11,533 nt of DNA, taken from contig JAFZOE010000360.1 of the NCBI GenBank assembly GCA_017552845.1, positions 1-11,533 on the forward strand, written 5' to 3'. The translations under genes and the position numbers were made by a program. Below, piece after piece: positions 1 through 6,193 of this stretch (position 1 is the stretch's first letter; every line of letters starts with the position of its first letter). The notes beneath the pieces were generated by a model that worked only from the letters and a program-made list of their open reading frames with translations, searched no databases and was not told where the DNA came from. This stretch comes from Clostridia bacterium (GTDB taxonomy: Bacteria; Bacillota; Clostridia; Oscillospirales; Acutalibacteraceae).

Positions 1-944
1 CAGATGAGATACATACCCATGCTTGCGCGGACCGTCGTGATATCAAAGGTTCCGAGAGCGGCAATGACTTCCTCAAGAGAAGAGATGACATCGTCCGCGG
101 TTATGATTATTTCGCTGTGGTCGCTGCCGATGTAGTCGGCAACTTCCTTTGCGTATTTGAGGTCGATTGCATCTTCGCTCATACCGATTGCAAAAGTCCT
201 GATCGGCTTATTGAGGAGCTTAGCGGAAACAGCGCAGACCAGCGAGGAATCTAGGCCGCCGCTGAGCAGGAAACCGACAGGAGCATCCGAATCAAGGCGC
301 TTTTCAATTCCGGCAACGAGCTTGTCGTGAATGTTTTTGCAGACCTCGTCAAGGTCGGCGTGAATATATTCCTTTACATCTGCTATGTCGTTGTAGCAGA
401 CGAACTTTTCTCCGTCGTAATAATGTCCCGGTGGGAACGGCATAACCTTATCGGACAGACCTATAAGGTTTTTTGCCTCGCTTGCGAACATTATTCTTCC
501 GTCTTTGTCAAAAGCGTAGAAGAGCGGGCGGATTCCTATGGGATCGCGTGCGGCAATCAGACAGTCTTTTTTACCGTCATAGATGACAAGCGCATATTCG
601 GCATCGAGCATTGCAAACATATCAAAGCCGTATTTCTCATAGAGCGGCAGAAGAATTTCGCAGTCGGAATCGCCGATGAAATTATATTCTTTTTCAAGCT
701 CCGTCTTGATTTTGCGGAAGCCGTATATTTCGCCGTTGCAGACCAGCTTATTCTCGCCGAGCTCAAAGGGCTGCATGCCGGTCGGATTCAGATCCATAAT
801 AGCCAGGCGCTGAAAGCCGAGTAGACCGCCGCCAGCCTTTATGGTTTTTGCGTCATCGGGGCCTCTGGAAGTCGTTTTTGCAAAGGCTTTTTCAAATTCT
901 TCATAATCTGCGGGATATGAAGATAATCCCATGATACTGCACAT
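1..944 (-). CDS. asnB: Asparagine synthase (glutamine-hydrolysing), C-terminus cut by the window
   Basis: Makes asparagine from aspartate, ATP and the ammonia released from glutamine; cytosolic. The 314 visible residues start MCSIMG, so Cys2 becomes the N-terminal nucleophile of the class II glutamine amidotransferase domain (about 1-190). RGPD (27-30), NGEIYG (70-75) and the SDCE segment (93-96) follow. The synthetase domain begins near 200 and carries the PP-loop SGGLDSS (228-234) that binds ATP. The MCSI start and the segment around 300-314 (DITTVRAS) resemble the E. coli AsnB type of roughly 500-550 residues, so about 200 residues lie outside the window. The start is fixed by the invariant Cys2 and by an AGGGAGG site seven bases upstream (952-958). 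It is divergent from glnA and preceded by a leader terminator, which suggests nitrogen control by attenuation. Confidence 0.95.
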   Translation of the reverse strand, partial: MCSIMGLSSYPADYEEFEKAFAKTTSRGPDDAKTIKAGGGLLGFQRLAIMDLNPTGMQPFELGENKLVCNGEIYGFRKIKTELEKEYNFIGDSDCEILLPLYEKYGFDMFAMLDAEYALVIYDGKKDCLIAARDPIGIRPLFYAFDKDGRIMFASEAKNLIGLSDKVMPFPPGHYYDGEKFVCYNDIADVKEYIHADLDEVCKNIHDKLVAGIEKRLDSDAPVGFLLSGGLDSSLVCAVSAKLLNKPIRTFAIGMSEDAIDLKYAKEVADYIGSDHSEIIITADDVISSLEEVIAALGTFDITTVRASMGMYLI

Positions 945-960
945 ATTTTCGCCTCCCTGA

Positions 961-1004
961 TAAAAACAAAAGGGGGCAAGGACACCCAAGCGGGCGTCCT
1001 TGCC
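961..1004 (-). terminator. Intrinsic terminator inside the asnB leader (attenuator)
   Basis: On the minus strand GGCAAGGAC pairs with GTCCTTGCC (1004-996 with 983-975), extended inward by CCC/GGG beyond one A-C mismatch, with a four-base loop. It is followed by a T-rich run (974-961). It lies between the asnB promoter and its ribosome binding site, so asnB needs read-through. The position, rather than the 3' end of a gene, argues for transcription attenuation. No uORF or tRNA-like specifier is visible in the short leader. Confidence 0.8.
993..1004 (-). promoter_or_regulatory. Candidate ANTAR-type hexaloop hairpin in the asnB leader
   Basis: On the minus strand GGC and GCC flank a six-base loop AAGGAC, with A at position 1 and G at position 4 as in ANTAR target RNAs. 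The hairpin uses the same bases as the 5' arm of the leader terminator, so the two structures exclude each other. The stem is only three base pairs and no clear partner hairpin was found upstream, so this is a weak candidate. It is strengthened mainly by the ANTAR gene nearby and the better glnA example. Confidence 0.35.
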
Positions 1005-1017
1005 TTTCAATACTGCA

Positions 1018-1046
1018 ATTTTATCACCGATATATTTCATTGTCAA
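1018..1046 (-). promoter_or_regulatory. asnB sigma-A promoter
   Basis: Read on the minus strand, TTGACA (1046-1041) is followed after 17 bases by TAAAAT (1023-1018). This is near consensus and lies about 75-100 bases upstream of the asnB start. The transcript should start near 1011, giving a leader of about 65 nt that contains the attenuator. Confidence 0.8.
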
Positions 1047-1084
1047 GGGAGTTTTTTCGGTTTTCGGGGCAAAATAATCTGTTT

Positions 1085-1135
1085 TTGCAATTTTGACAAT
1101 AAAAACTTGCAAATATGAAAATGTTTTGTGCAAGT
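1085..1135. promoter_or_regulatory. Repeated TGCAA elements between the asnB and glnA promoters
   Basis: TGCAA occurs at 1086, 1108 and 1129, spaced 22 and 21 bp (about two helical turns). The last two are embedded in an inverted repeat, ACTTGCA (1105-1111) and TGCAAGT (1129-1135), with a 17-bp gap. The block lies 39 bp or more from both -35 boxes in the shared asnB/glnA upstream region, a plausible site for a DNA-binding regulator. No regulator can be named from the sequence. Confidence 0.35.
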
Positions 1136-1167
1136 AACAAAAATGGAAGCCGGCGGCCAAAAAATCA

Positions 1168-1196
1168 TTGACTTATATATTAAATAAGAATATAAT
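1168..1196 (+). promoter_or_regulatory. glnA sigma-A promoter
   Basis: TTGACT (1168-1173), a 17-bp AT-rich spacer, then a perfect TATAAT (1191-1196). Transcription should begin near 1203, leaving a leader of about 73 nt before the glnA ATG. This promoter also rules out any coding start at 1168. Confidence 0.9.
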
Positions 1197-1202
1197 CTCC
1201 CT

Positions 1203-1253
1203 TGAACAAAGGCGTTCATTGGTTGCTCACAGCAGGCGATGTGCGCCTTTTTT
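1203..1253 (+). terminator. glnA leader: hexaloop antiterminator hairpin and overlapping intrinsic terminator
   Basis: The leader can fold in two exclusive ways. First, TGAAC (1203-1207) pairs with GTTCA (1214-1218) around the six-base loop AAAGGC, which has A at position 1 and G at position 4, the signature of ANTAR target hairpins. Second, AAAGGCG (1208-1214) pairs with CGCCTTT (1244-1250) around an inner stem (1217-1241: CATTG with CGATG, TTGCT with AGCAG, triloop CAC), followed by a T run ending at 1253: an intrinsic terminator. The loop and closing stem of the first hairpin contain the 5' arm of the terminator, so a protein stabilising the hexaloop hairpin would allow read-through into glnA. 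A clean second A..G hexaloop, usual in the known dual-hairpin motif, was not found. Confidence 0.65.
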
Positions 1254-1275
1254 ACTTTTTAAGGAGTCTGTCGAT

Positions 1276-2490
1276 ATGAAATTTACCGTTCAGGATGTAA
1301 AAGACTACATCGAGCAGGAGGATGTAATGTTTATCCGCCTTGCTTTCTGCGATGTATTCGGAAAGCAGAAAAATGTTTCGATAATGGCGAGCGAGCTTGA
1401 CAGAGCCTTTGAGAGCGGAATCGCGATTGATGCTTCCGCCGTTGAGGGCTTCGGCAGCGAAGAAAAGAGCGACCTTTTCCTTTTCCCCGATCCGTCGACT
1501 CTGTCCGTTCTCCCCTGGAGACCGTCTCAGGGAAGGGTAGTCAGGATGTATTGCGATATTAAATATCCAGGCGGCGAATCTTTTGAGATGGACGGCAGGC
1601 ATATTCTGAGCCGTGCGGTCGCAAAGGCTGCGGAGAAGGGCATCAGCGTCAGTTTCGGCGCGGAGCATGAATTCTATCTTTTTAAGACGGATGAAGACGG
1701 CCGCTCGACCGGCGTTCCTCACGATGAGGCGAGCTATATGGATATCGCTCCCGAAGACAGAGGCGTCAATGTCCGCCGCGAAATCTGTCTCACGCTGAGC
1801 GAAATGGGAATTCTCCCCGAGAGCTCACACCATGAGGAAGGCCCCGGTCAGCATGAAATTGATTTCAAATACAGCGACGCCCTCGAGGCCGCTGATAACT
1901 CAATCACATTCAAATCTGTCGTTTCCGCAATAGCGGAACAGCACGGTTTATGGGCTGATTTCTCGCCCAAGCCTCTGCCGAGATGCAGCGGCAACGGCCT
2001 TCATATAAATATGGCTCCGCACTCCGCCGACGGCAAGGATTATTTGGAGCCCTTTATGGCAGGCGTGCTTAAACATATAGCAGAAATCACCGCTTTTCTC
2101 AATCCCACCGAAGCCTCATATAAAAGGCTCGGCACTTTCAAGGCTCCCAAATATATAACCTGGTCGAGAGAAAACAGATCGCAGTTAATCAGAATTCCTG
2201 CGGCAAGCGGCGAATACAAAAGAATGGAACTGCGCTCACCCGACTCGGAGGCAAATCCCTATATCGCGTATTCACTTTTGATTTATGCGGGTCTTGACGG
2301 AATTGAGAATAATCTTACCCCACCCGTGTCCACGGATCTGAATCTTTTTGAAACCAACGAAGACGAACTCGACGGAATTGAGACTCTGCCCCAGAGCTTC
2401 GGCAGAGCGATAAAAGCCGCTGAGCAGAGCGAATTCGTCAGGGCAATACTTCCCGCAAGAGTTATAGAAACCTACGCCCGCAGAGGCTGA
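1276..2490 (+). CDS. glnA: Type I glutamine synthetase, short form
   Basis: Condenses glutamate, ammonium and ATP to glutamine; cytosolic, family members form dodecamers. The 404 residues show the family landmarks in order: the Asp latch region IDASAVEGF (51-59), GAEHEFYLF with metal-binding Glu (128-136), HHEEGPGQHEIDF (185-197), SGNGLHINM (238-246), NPTEASYKRL (276-285), ENRSQLIRIPA (299-309) and MELRSPDSEANPY (317-329). Two things are odd. The flap motif normally reading GYEAP reads TFKAP, putting Lys289 at the catalytic Glu position, and the protein stops about 25 residues before the usual C-terminal end, besides a shorter loop near 247-260. The ATG at 1276 follows AAGGAG (1261-1266). It is regulated by the leader attenuator and transcribed with the ANTAR gene 34 bp downstream. 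Confidence 0.9.
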   Translation: MKFTVQDVKDYIEQEDVMFIRLAFCDVFGKQKNVSIMASELDRAFESGIAIDASAVEGFGSEEKSDLFLFPDPSTLSVLPWRPSQGRVVRMYCDIKYPGGESFEMDGRHILSRAVAKAAEKGISVSFGAEHEFYLFKTDEDGRSTGVPHDEASYMDIAPEDRGVNVRREICLTLSEMGILPESSHHEEGPGQHEIDFKYSDALEAADNSITFKSVVSAIAEQHGLWADFSPKPLPRCSGNGLHINMAPHSADGKDYLEPFMAGVLKHIAEITAFLNPTEASYKRLGTFKAPKYITWSRENRSQLIRIPAASGEYKRMELRSPDSEANPYIAYSLLIYAGLDGIENNLTPPVSTDLNLFETNEDELDGIETLPQSFGRAIKAAEQSEFVRAILPARVIETYARRG

Positions 2491-2524
2491 GAATCACTTG
2501 ACCTTAACGGAAGGAGGGAAGTCA

Positions 2525-3106
2525 ATGCCGGTTGAAAAAAGAAGATACAGCGTGCTTGTCGTTTCGGGCAAGGAGCAGAGCGCGAAATTTTTATCGGCAA
2601 TGCTTCTTTCCTTTGAATACAGGCAGGTTGATACGGTTACCGGCGCGAGCGAAGCCAAAAGAAAACTCCTGCAGACAAGATATGACATCATCATAATAGA
2701 TTCTCCGCTTCCCGATGAGCTCGGCTGCGATTTTGCCGCGGATATCGCCTACGAATCAAGGGCCGGTATTATGCTTATGGTAAAGGGCGAAATCTATGAG
2801 AGAATCTGCGCTAAGGTTGAGGATTACGGCGTTCTGACCGTTCCGAAGCCGATAACCAGGCAGGATTTTTATACGGCAGTCAAGCTTGTAACATCCACGG
2901 CGGCAAGGCTTCTCAATGATGAGAAGAAGATAATAAAGCTGCAGGATAAGCTTGAGGAGATAAAGCTCGTGAACAGAGCAAAATTTATCCTTATGGAAAA
3001 ACACAGAATGACCGAGCAGGAGGCGCACCGCTTCATCGAAAAGGATGCAATGGATTCAAGGCGTTCCAAGGCGCAGGTCGCAAAAGAAATTATTGACAAA
3101 GAATAG
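2525..3106 (+). CDS. ANTAR-domain transcription antiterminator with degenerate receiver (NitR/NasT-like)
   Basis: A probable RNA-binding regulator that prevents termination in leader RNAs; cytosolic. The 193 residues comprise a receiver-like domain (about 7-125) and an ANTAR domain (about 136-192), with the typical pattern RAKFILMEKHRMTEQEAHRF (151-170) and AMDSRR...AKEII. In the receiver, Asp59 sits where the phosphorylated Asp is expected and Lys108 is kept. The acidic pair after strand 1 is replaced by Ser14-Gly15 and the Ser/Thr switch residue is missing, so normal phosphorylation is doubtful. ATG 2525 is chosen over an upstream TTG at 2498 because AAGGAGG (2511-2517) sits seven bases before it. 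It lies between glnA and gdhA, the same neighbourhood as nitR next to glnA in solventogenic clostridia. The glnA and asnB leader terminators are its probable targets. Confidence 0.88.
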   Translation: MPVEKRRYSVLVVSGKEQSAKFLSAMLLSFEYRQVDTVTGASEAKRKLLQTRYDIIIIDSPLPDELGCDFAADIAYESRAGIMLMVKGEIYERICAKVEDYGVLTVPKPITRQDFYTAVKLVTSTAARLLNDEKKIIKLQDKLEEIKLVNRAKFILMEKHRMTEQEAHRFIEKDAMDSRRSKAQVAKEIIDKE

Positions 3107-3114
3107 GCATCTGT

Positions 3115-3139
3115 TGGCGCAGCGCGCAGCGCTCAGCCA
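3115..3139 (+). promoter_or_regulatory. GC-rich stem-loop between the ANTAR gene and gdhA, possible weak promoter
   Basis: AGCGC-GCA-GCGCT (3121-3133) forms a five-pair hairpin, extended by TGGC/GCCA (3115-3118 with 3136-3139) across a two-base internal loop. No T run follows, so it is not a standard terminator. It may stabilise or delimit a gdhA message cut from the upstream transcript. A poor promoter, TTGGCG (3114) with CATAAT (3138) at 18 bp, overlaps it and could give gdhA its own start. Confidence 0.4.
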
Positions 3140-3170
3140 TAATATATACAGTGTAAAAAGGAGAAAAAAC

Positions 3171-4505
3171 ATGAATTACATCGACGAAACAATCAAAAAA
3201 CTCAATGCAAAGTATGCAAACCAGCCCGAATTCATTCAGGCGGTCACCGAGGTTCTCGAATCTCTGCGTCCCGTTATCGAGCCTAATCAGGAAGCTTACA
3301 AGCGCGACGCCGTTCTTGAGAGACTTATCGAACCCGATAGACAGATTATCTTCCGCGTTCCCTGGATTGACAGAGACGGAAACGCCCATGTTAACACCGG
3401 CTACCGTGTTCAGTTCAATAACGCAATCGGACCCTACAAGGGCGGTCTGAGGCTTCATCCCTCGGTAAATATCAGCATCATCAAGTTCCTCGGCTTTGAG
3501 CAGATTTTCAAAAACTCCCTCACCGGCCTTCCCATCGGCGGCGCAAAGGGCGGCTCCGATTTCGATCCCAAGGGCAAGACCGACAGAGAGATTATGTCCT
3601 TCTGCAAGAATTTCATGCTCGAGCTCTATAAATACATCGGCGCAGATACCGACGTTCCCGCAGGCGATATAGGCACCGGCGCAAGAGAAATCGGCTATAT
3701 GTTCGGCACTTATAAGCGCATCAAGTCCCTTCACGAGGGCGTTCTCACCGGCAAAGGTCTTTCCTACGGCGGCTCTCTCGCAAGAACCGAAGCAACCGGT
3801 TACGGCCTTCTCTACCTCACCGAAGAGATGCTTAAATGCAACGGCATTGAGGTCAAAGGCAAGACCGCTATCGTATCCGGCTCCGGCAATGTTGCCACCT
3901 ACGCTATCGAGAAGGCTCAGCAGCTCGGTATTAAGGTTCTTACCTGCTCCGATTCAAACGGTTGGGTATATGATCCCGACGGAATCGATATCGCGGCTCT
4001 CAAAGAAATCAAAGAGGTCAACCGCCAGAGACTTACCGAGTATAAGAAATACCGTCCGAATTCAGAATACCATGAGGGCAGAGGCGTCTGGACCGTCAAG
4101 GCCGATATCGCTCTTCCCTGCGCAACTCAGAACGAACTCAACCTTGAAGATGCAAAAGCTCTTGTTGCAAACGGCTGCATAGCAGTAGCCGAGGGCGCAA
4201 ACATGCCTACCACAGCTGATGCTGTCAAGTATCTTCAGGATAACAATATTCTCCTCGCTCCCGCAAAGGCAGCCAACGCAGGCGGTGTTGCGACTTCCGC
4301 TCTTGAAATGAGCCAGAACTCCGAGCGTCTCAACTGGACATTCGAGGAGGTTGACTCCAAGCTCAGAAGCATCATGATCAATATATTCCATAATATGGAC
4401 GATGCCGCAAAGAAATACGGCATGGAGAAGAATTATGTTGCCGGCGCAAACATTGCGGGCTTTGAGAAGGTTCTCAACGCAATGATGGCTCAGGGCGTCT
4501 GCTGA
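3171..4505 (+). CDS. gdhA: Glutamate dehydrogenase, probably NADP-dependent
   Basis: Reductively aminates 2-oxoglutarate with ammonium to glutamate (or the reverse); a cytosolic hexamer in this family. The 444 residues match the usual length of bacterial hexameric GDH. Visible are PYKGGLR (88-94, substrate Lys90), PIGGAKGGSDFDP (121-133, catalytic Lys126), VPAGDIGTG with Asp166 (162-170), and the nucleotide-binding SGSGNVATYAIEKA (236-249). After the second strand comes CSDSNG (259-264), matching the SDS of NADP-type E. coli GdhA rather than the SGP of the NAD-specific clostridial enzyme, hence the cofactor call. The start has AAAGGAG (3157-3163) seven bases upstream. It sits 64 bp after the ANTAR gene and 93 bp before guaA, and supplies the glutamate used by glutamine synthetase. 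Confidence 0.95.
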   Translation: MNYIDETIKKLNAKYANQPEFIQAVTEVLESLRPVIEPNQEAYKRDAVLERLIEPDRQIIFRVPWIDRDGNAHVNTGYRVQFNNAIGPYKGGLRLHPSVNISIIKFLGFEQIFKNSLTGLPIGGAKGGSDFDPKGKTDREIMSFCKNFMLELYKYIGADTDVPAGDIGTGAREIGYMFGTYKRIKSLHEGVLTGKGLSYGGSLARTEATGYGLLYLTEEMLKCNGIEVKGKTAIVSGSGNVATYAIEKAQQLGIKVLTCSDSNGWVYDPDGIDIAALKEIKEVNRQRLTEYKKYRPNSEYHEGRGVWTVKADIALPCATQNELNLEDAKALVANGCIAVAEGANMPTTADAVKYLQDNNILLAPAKAANAGGVATSALEMSQNSERLNWTFEEVDSKLRSIMINIFHNMDDAAKKYGMEKNYVAGANIAGFEKVLNAMMAQGVC

Positions 4506-4544
4506 TCCGACAATCTCCGATTTTACACTCATATACACAAGGAG

Positions 4545-4570
4545 GCCTGCGGCGCCGCATAACCGCAGGC
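4545..4570 (+). promoter_or_regulatory. Stem-loop in the gdhA-guaA spacer
   Basis: GCCTGCGG (4545-4552) pairs perfectly with CCGCAGGC (4563-4570) around a ten-base loop; an alternative perfect palindrome TGCGGC/GCCGCA occupies 4548-4559. A second small hairpin, CTTCC-CCC-GGAAG, follows at 4570-4582, just before the guaA ribosome binding site. There is no T run, so it is not a typical terminator. It could end or protect the gdhA message or modulate guaA. No purine-riboswitch core was recognised here. Confidence 0.45.
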
Positions 4571-4598
4571 TTCCCCCGGAAGGGAAAAGGAGAAGAAA

Positions 4599-6131
4599 TT
4601 GGAAAGAATACTTGTTCTCGATTTCGGTGGGCAGTATAATCAGCTGATTGCAAGGCGCGTCAGGGATATGAACGTCTATGCCGAAATCATACCGTATAAT
4701 AAGATAACCGTCGGAGAAATCATTTCCGGCGGTTATAAAGGTATTATCTTCACGGGCGGCCCCAACAGCGTCTATGATGAGAATTCGCCTCATTACGATA
4801 AGGAAATCCTGAATGCCGGGATTCCCGTGCTCGGAATATGCTACGGCTGTCAGCTCATAGCTTATATGGCGGGCGGAGTGATTGAGAGTGCAAACGACAT
4901 CAGCGAATACGGAAAGACGGAACTGACCGTAAAAAGCGGCGCGGTTTTTGAAGGGGTGCCCGAAAAGAGCATCTGCTGGATGAGCCACACCGATTATATC
5001 AGCAGTGCGCCGGAAGGTTTTGAAATAACTGCTGTTACTGATAACTGCCCCTGCGCCGCGCTCGCCGACGAAAGCCGGAAGATTTACGGCGTGCAGTTCC
5101 ATCCCGAAGTTACCCATACCGAATACGGCAAAAAGATTCTTCACAATTTCCTTTTTGAAATTTGCAGGTGCGCCGGCGACTGGACAATGGAAAACTTTGC
5201 CGCTGCAGCTGTGGAGAATTACCGCGAAAAGCTTGCGGGCAAGAGAGTGCTCTGTGCACTCTCGGGCGGCGTTGATTCCTCAGTTGCCGCCGTGCTTCTT
5301 CACAAAGCCATCGGCGAAAACCTTATCTGTGTATTCGTGGACCACGGCCTTCTCAGAAAAGACGAAGGTGATATTGTCGAGCATGTCATGAAGACTCAGA
5401 TGGGCCTCAATTTAATCAGGGTAAACGCGAAAGACCGCTTCCTCACAAGGCTTGCCGGTGTTACTCAGCCCGAGCAGAAGCGCAAAATCATCGGCGAGGA
5501 ATTCATCCGCGTATTTGAGGATATTGCCAAGGAAATCGGTTCGGTTGATGTGCTCGTTCAGGGCACGATTTATCCCGATGTCATCGAGAGCGGAAAGGGT
5601 GACGCCGCGGTGATAAAGAGTCACCATAATGTCGGCGGTCTTCCGGATGTGATCGATTTCGAAGAGATAGTTGAGCCTCTCAGAAACCTTTTCAAGGATG
5701 AGGTCAGACGCGTAGGTCTCGAGCTCGGTATTCCCGTAAATCTTGTGCGCCGTCAGCCTTTCCCGGGCCCCGGCCTTGCCGTTAGAATCATGGGCGAGAT
5801 CACCGAGGACAAACTTGAAATTCTGCGCGAAGCAGATGCGATTTTCCGCGAGGAAGTTCAGAATGCAGGTCTTGAAAATGAACCGAATCAGTATTTCGCG
5901 GTGCTCCTAAACAACCGCTCTGTCGGTGTTATGGGCGATGCCCGCACCTACGGCTACACGGTCGCTTTCAGAGCCGTCACCACCGATGATTTCATGACCG
6001 CAGACTGGTCGCGCATTCCTTTCGACGTGCTCGAGAGAGCGTCGAGCAGAGTCACGAACGAGGTCAGGGATATCACAAGAATTGTCTATGATATCACCGC
6101 CAAGCCTCCTGCCACCGTCGAGTGGGAATAA
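4599..6131 (+). CDS. guaA: GMP synthase (glutamine-hydrolysing)
   Basis: Converts XMP to GMP using ATP and glutamine-derived ammonia, the last step of GMP synthesis; cytosolic dimer. The 510 residues are full length. The class I glutamine amidotransferase domain (about 3-190) has the nucleophile Cys81 in GICYGCQ and the His168/Glu170 pair in FHPEVTH. The ATP-pyrophosphatase domain carries LSGGVDSS (221-228) and VDHGLLR (247-253). The C-terminal dimerisation domain has RQPFPGPGLAVR (385-396), and the protein ends KPPATVEWE. The start is TTG at 4599, supported by AAAAGGAG (4585-4592) with six-base spacing and by immediate homology (ERILVLDFGGQ). The family motif is usually CYGMQ; here the Met is Cys84. 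The gene follows gdhA and ends at a strong terminator. Confidence 0.97.
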   Translation: MERILVLDFGGQYNQLIARRVRDMNVYAEIIPYNKITVGEIISGGYKGIIFTGGPNSVYDENSPHYDKEILNAGIPVLGICYGCQLIAYMAGGVIESANDISEYGKTELTVKSGAVFEGVPEKSICWMSHTDYISSAPEGFEITAVTDNCPCAALADESRKIYGVQFHPEVTHTEYGKKILHNFLFEICRCAGDWTMENFAAAAVENYREKLAGKRVLCALSGGVDSSVAAVLLHKAIGENLICVFVDHGLLRKDEGDIVEHVMKTQMGLNLIRVNAKDRFLTRLAGVTQPEQKRKIIGEEFIRVFEDIAKEIGSVDVLVQGTIYPDVIESGKGDAAVIKSHHNVGGLPDVIDFEEIVEPLRNLFKDEVRRVGLELGIPVNLVRRQPFPGPGLAVRIMGEITEDKLEILREADAIFREEVQNAGLENEPNQYFAVLLNNRSVGVMGDARTYGYTVAFRAVTTDDFMTADWSRIPFDVLERASSRVTNEVRDITRIVYDITAKPPATVEWE

Positions 6132-6148
6132 TAAAACAGAATAAAGCA

Positions 6149-6179
6149 ATCCCGAAGCTATCCGCTTCGGGATTTTTTG
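6149..6179 (+). terminator. Intrinsic terminator after guaA
   Basis: ATCCCGAAGC (6149-6158) pairs with GCTTCGGGAT (6164-6173) around TATCC, followed by a six-T run (6173-6178). It is 18 bp after the guaA stop. On the opposite strand the hairpin is followed only by interrupted T residues, so it may act weakly for the convergent MATE gene ending at 6194. Confidence 0.95.
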
Positions 6180-6193
6180 TCATATATTCCAGT

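Noticed and set aside
327..824. 165-codon open frame on the plus strand
   Set aside because: It lies wholly antisense to asnB, whose translation shows all family motifs; no ribosome site, and the peptide is a reverse-frame by-product.
945..1020. T-box or peptide-leader control of asnB
   Set aside because: The leader is only about 65 nt, has no T-box consensus sequence and no short ORF with a ribosome site.
1093..1121. Second plus-strand promoter TTGACA at 1093
   Set aside because: No acceptable -10 is found at 16-18 bp (TGAAAA/GAAAAT), and the promoter at 1168-1196 is far better.
1168..1275. Upstream extension of glnA to a TTG at 1168
   Set aside because: The extension would start on the -35 box and run through the promoter and leader terminator; ATG 1276 has AAGGAG and matches family N-termini.
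4506..4598. Purine riboswitch upstream of guaA
   Set aside because: The spacer is too short and shows neither the three-way junction nor the conserved loop sequences; only simple hairpins are present.
4062..5144. 360-codon frame on the minus strand
   Set aside because: It spans the end of gdhA, the spacer and the start of guaA in antisense; both sense proteins are fully conserved, and the antisense product resembles no family I know.
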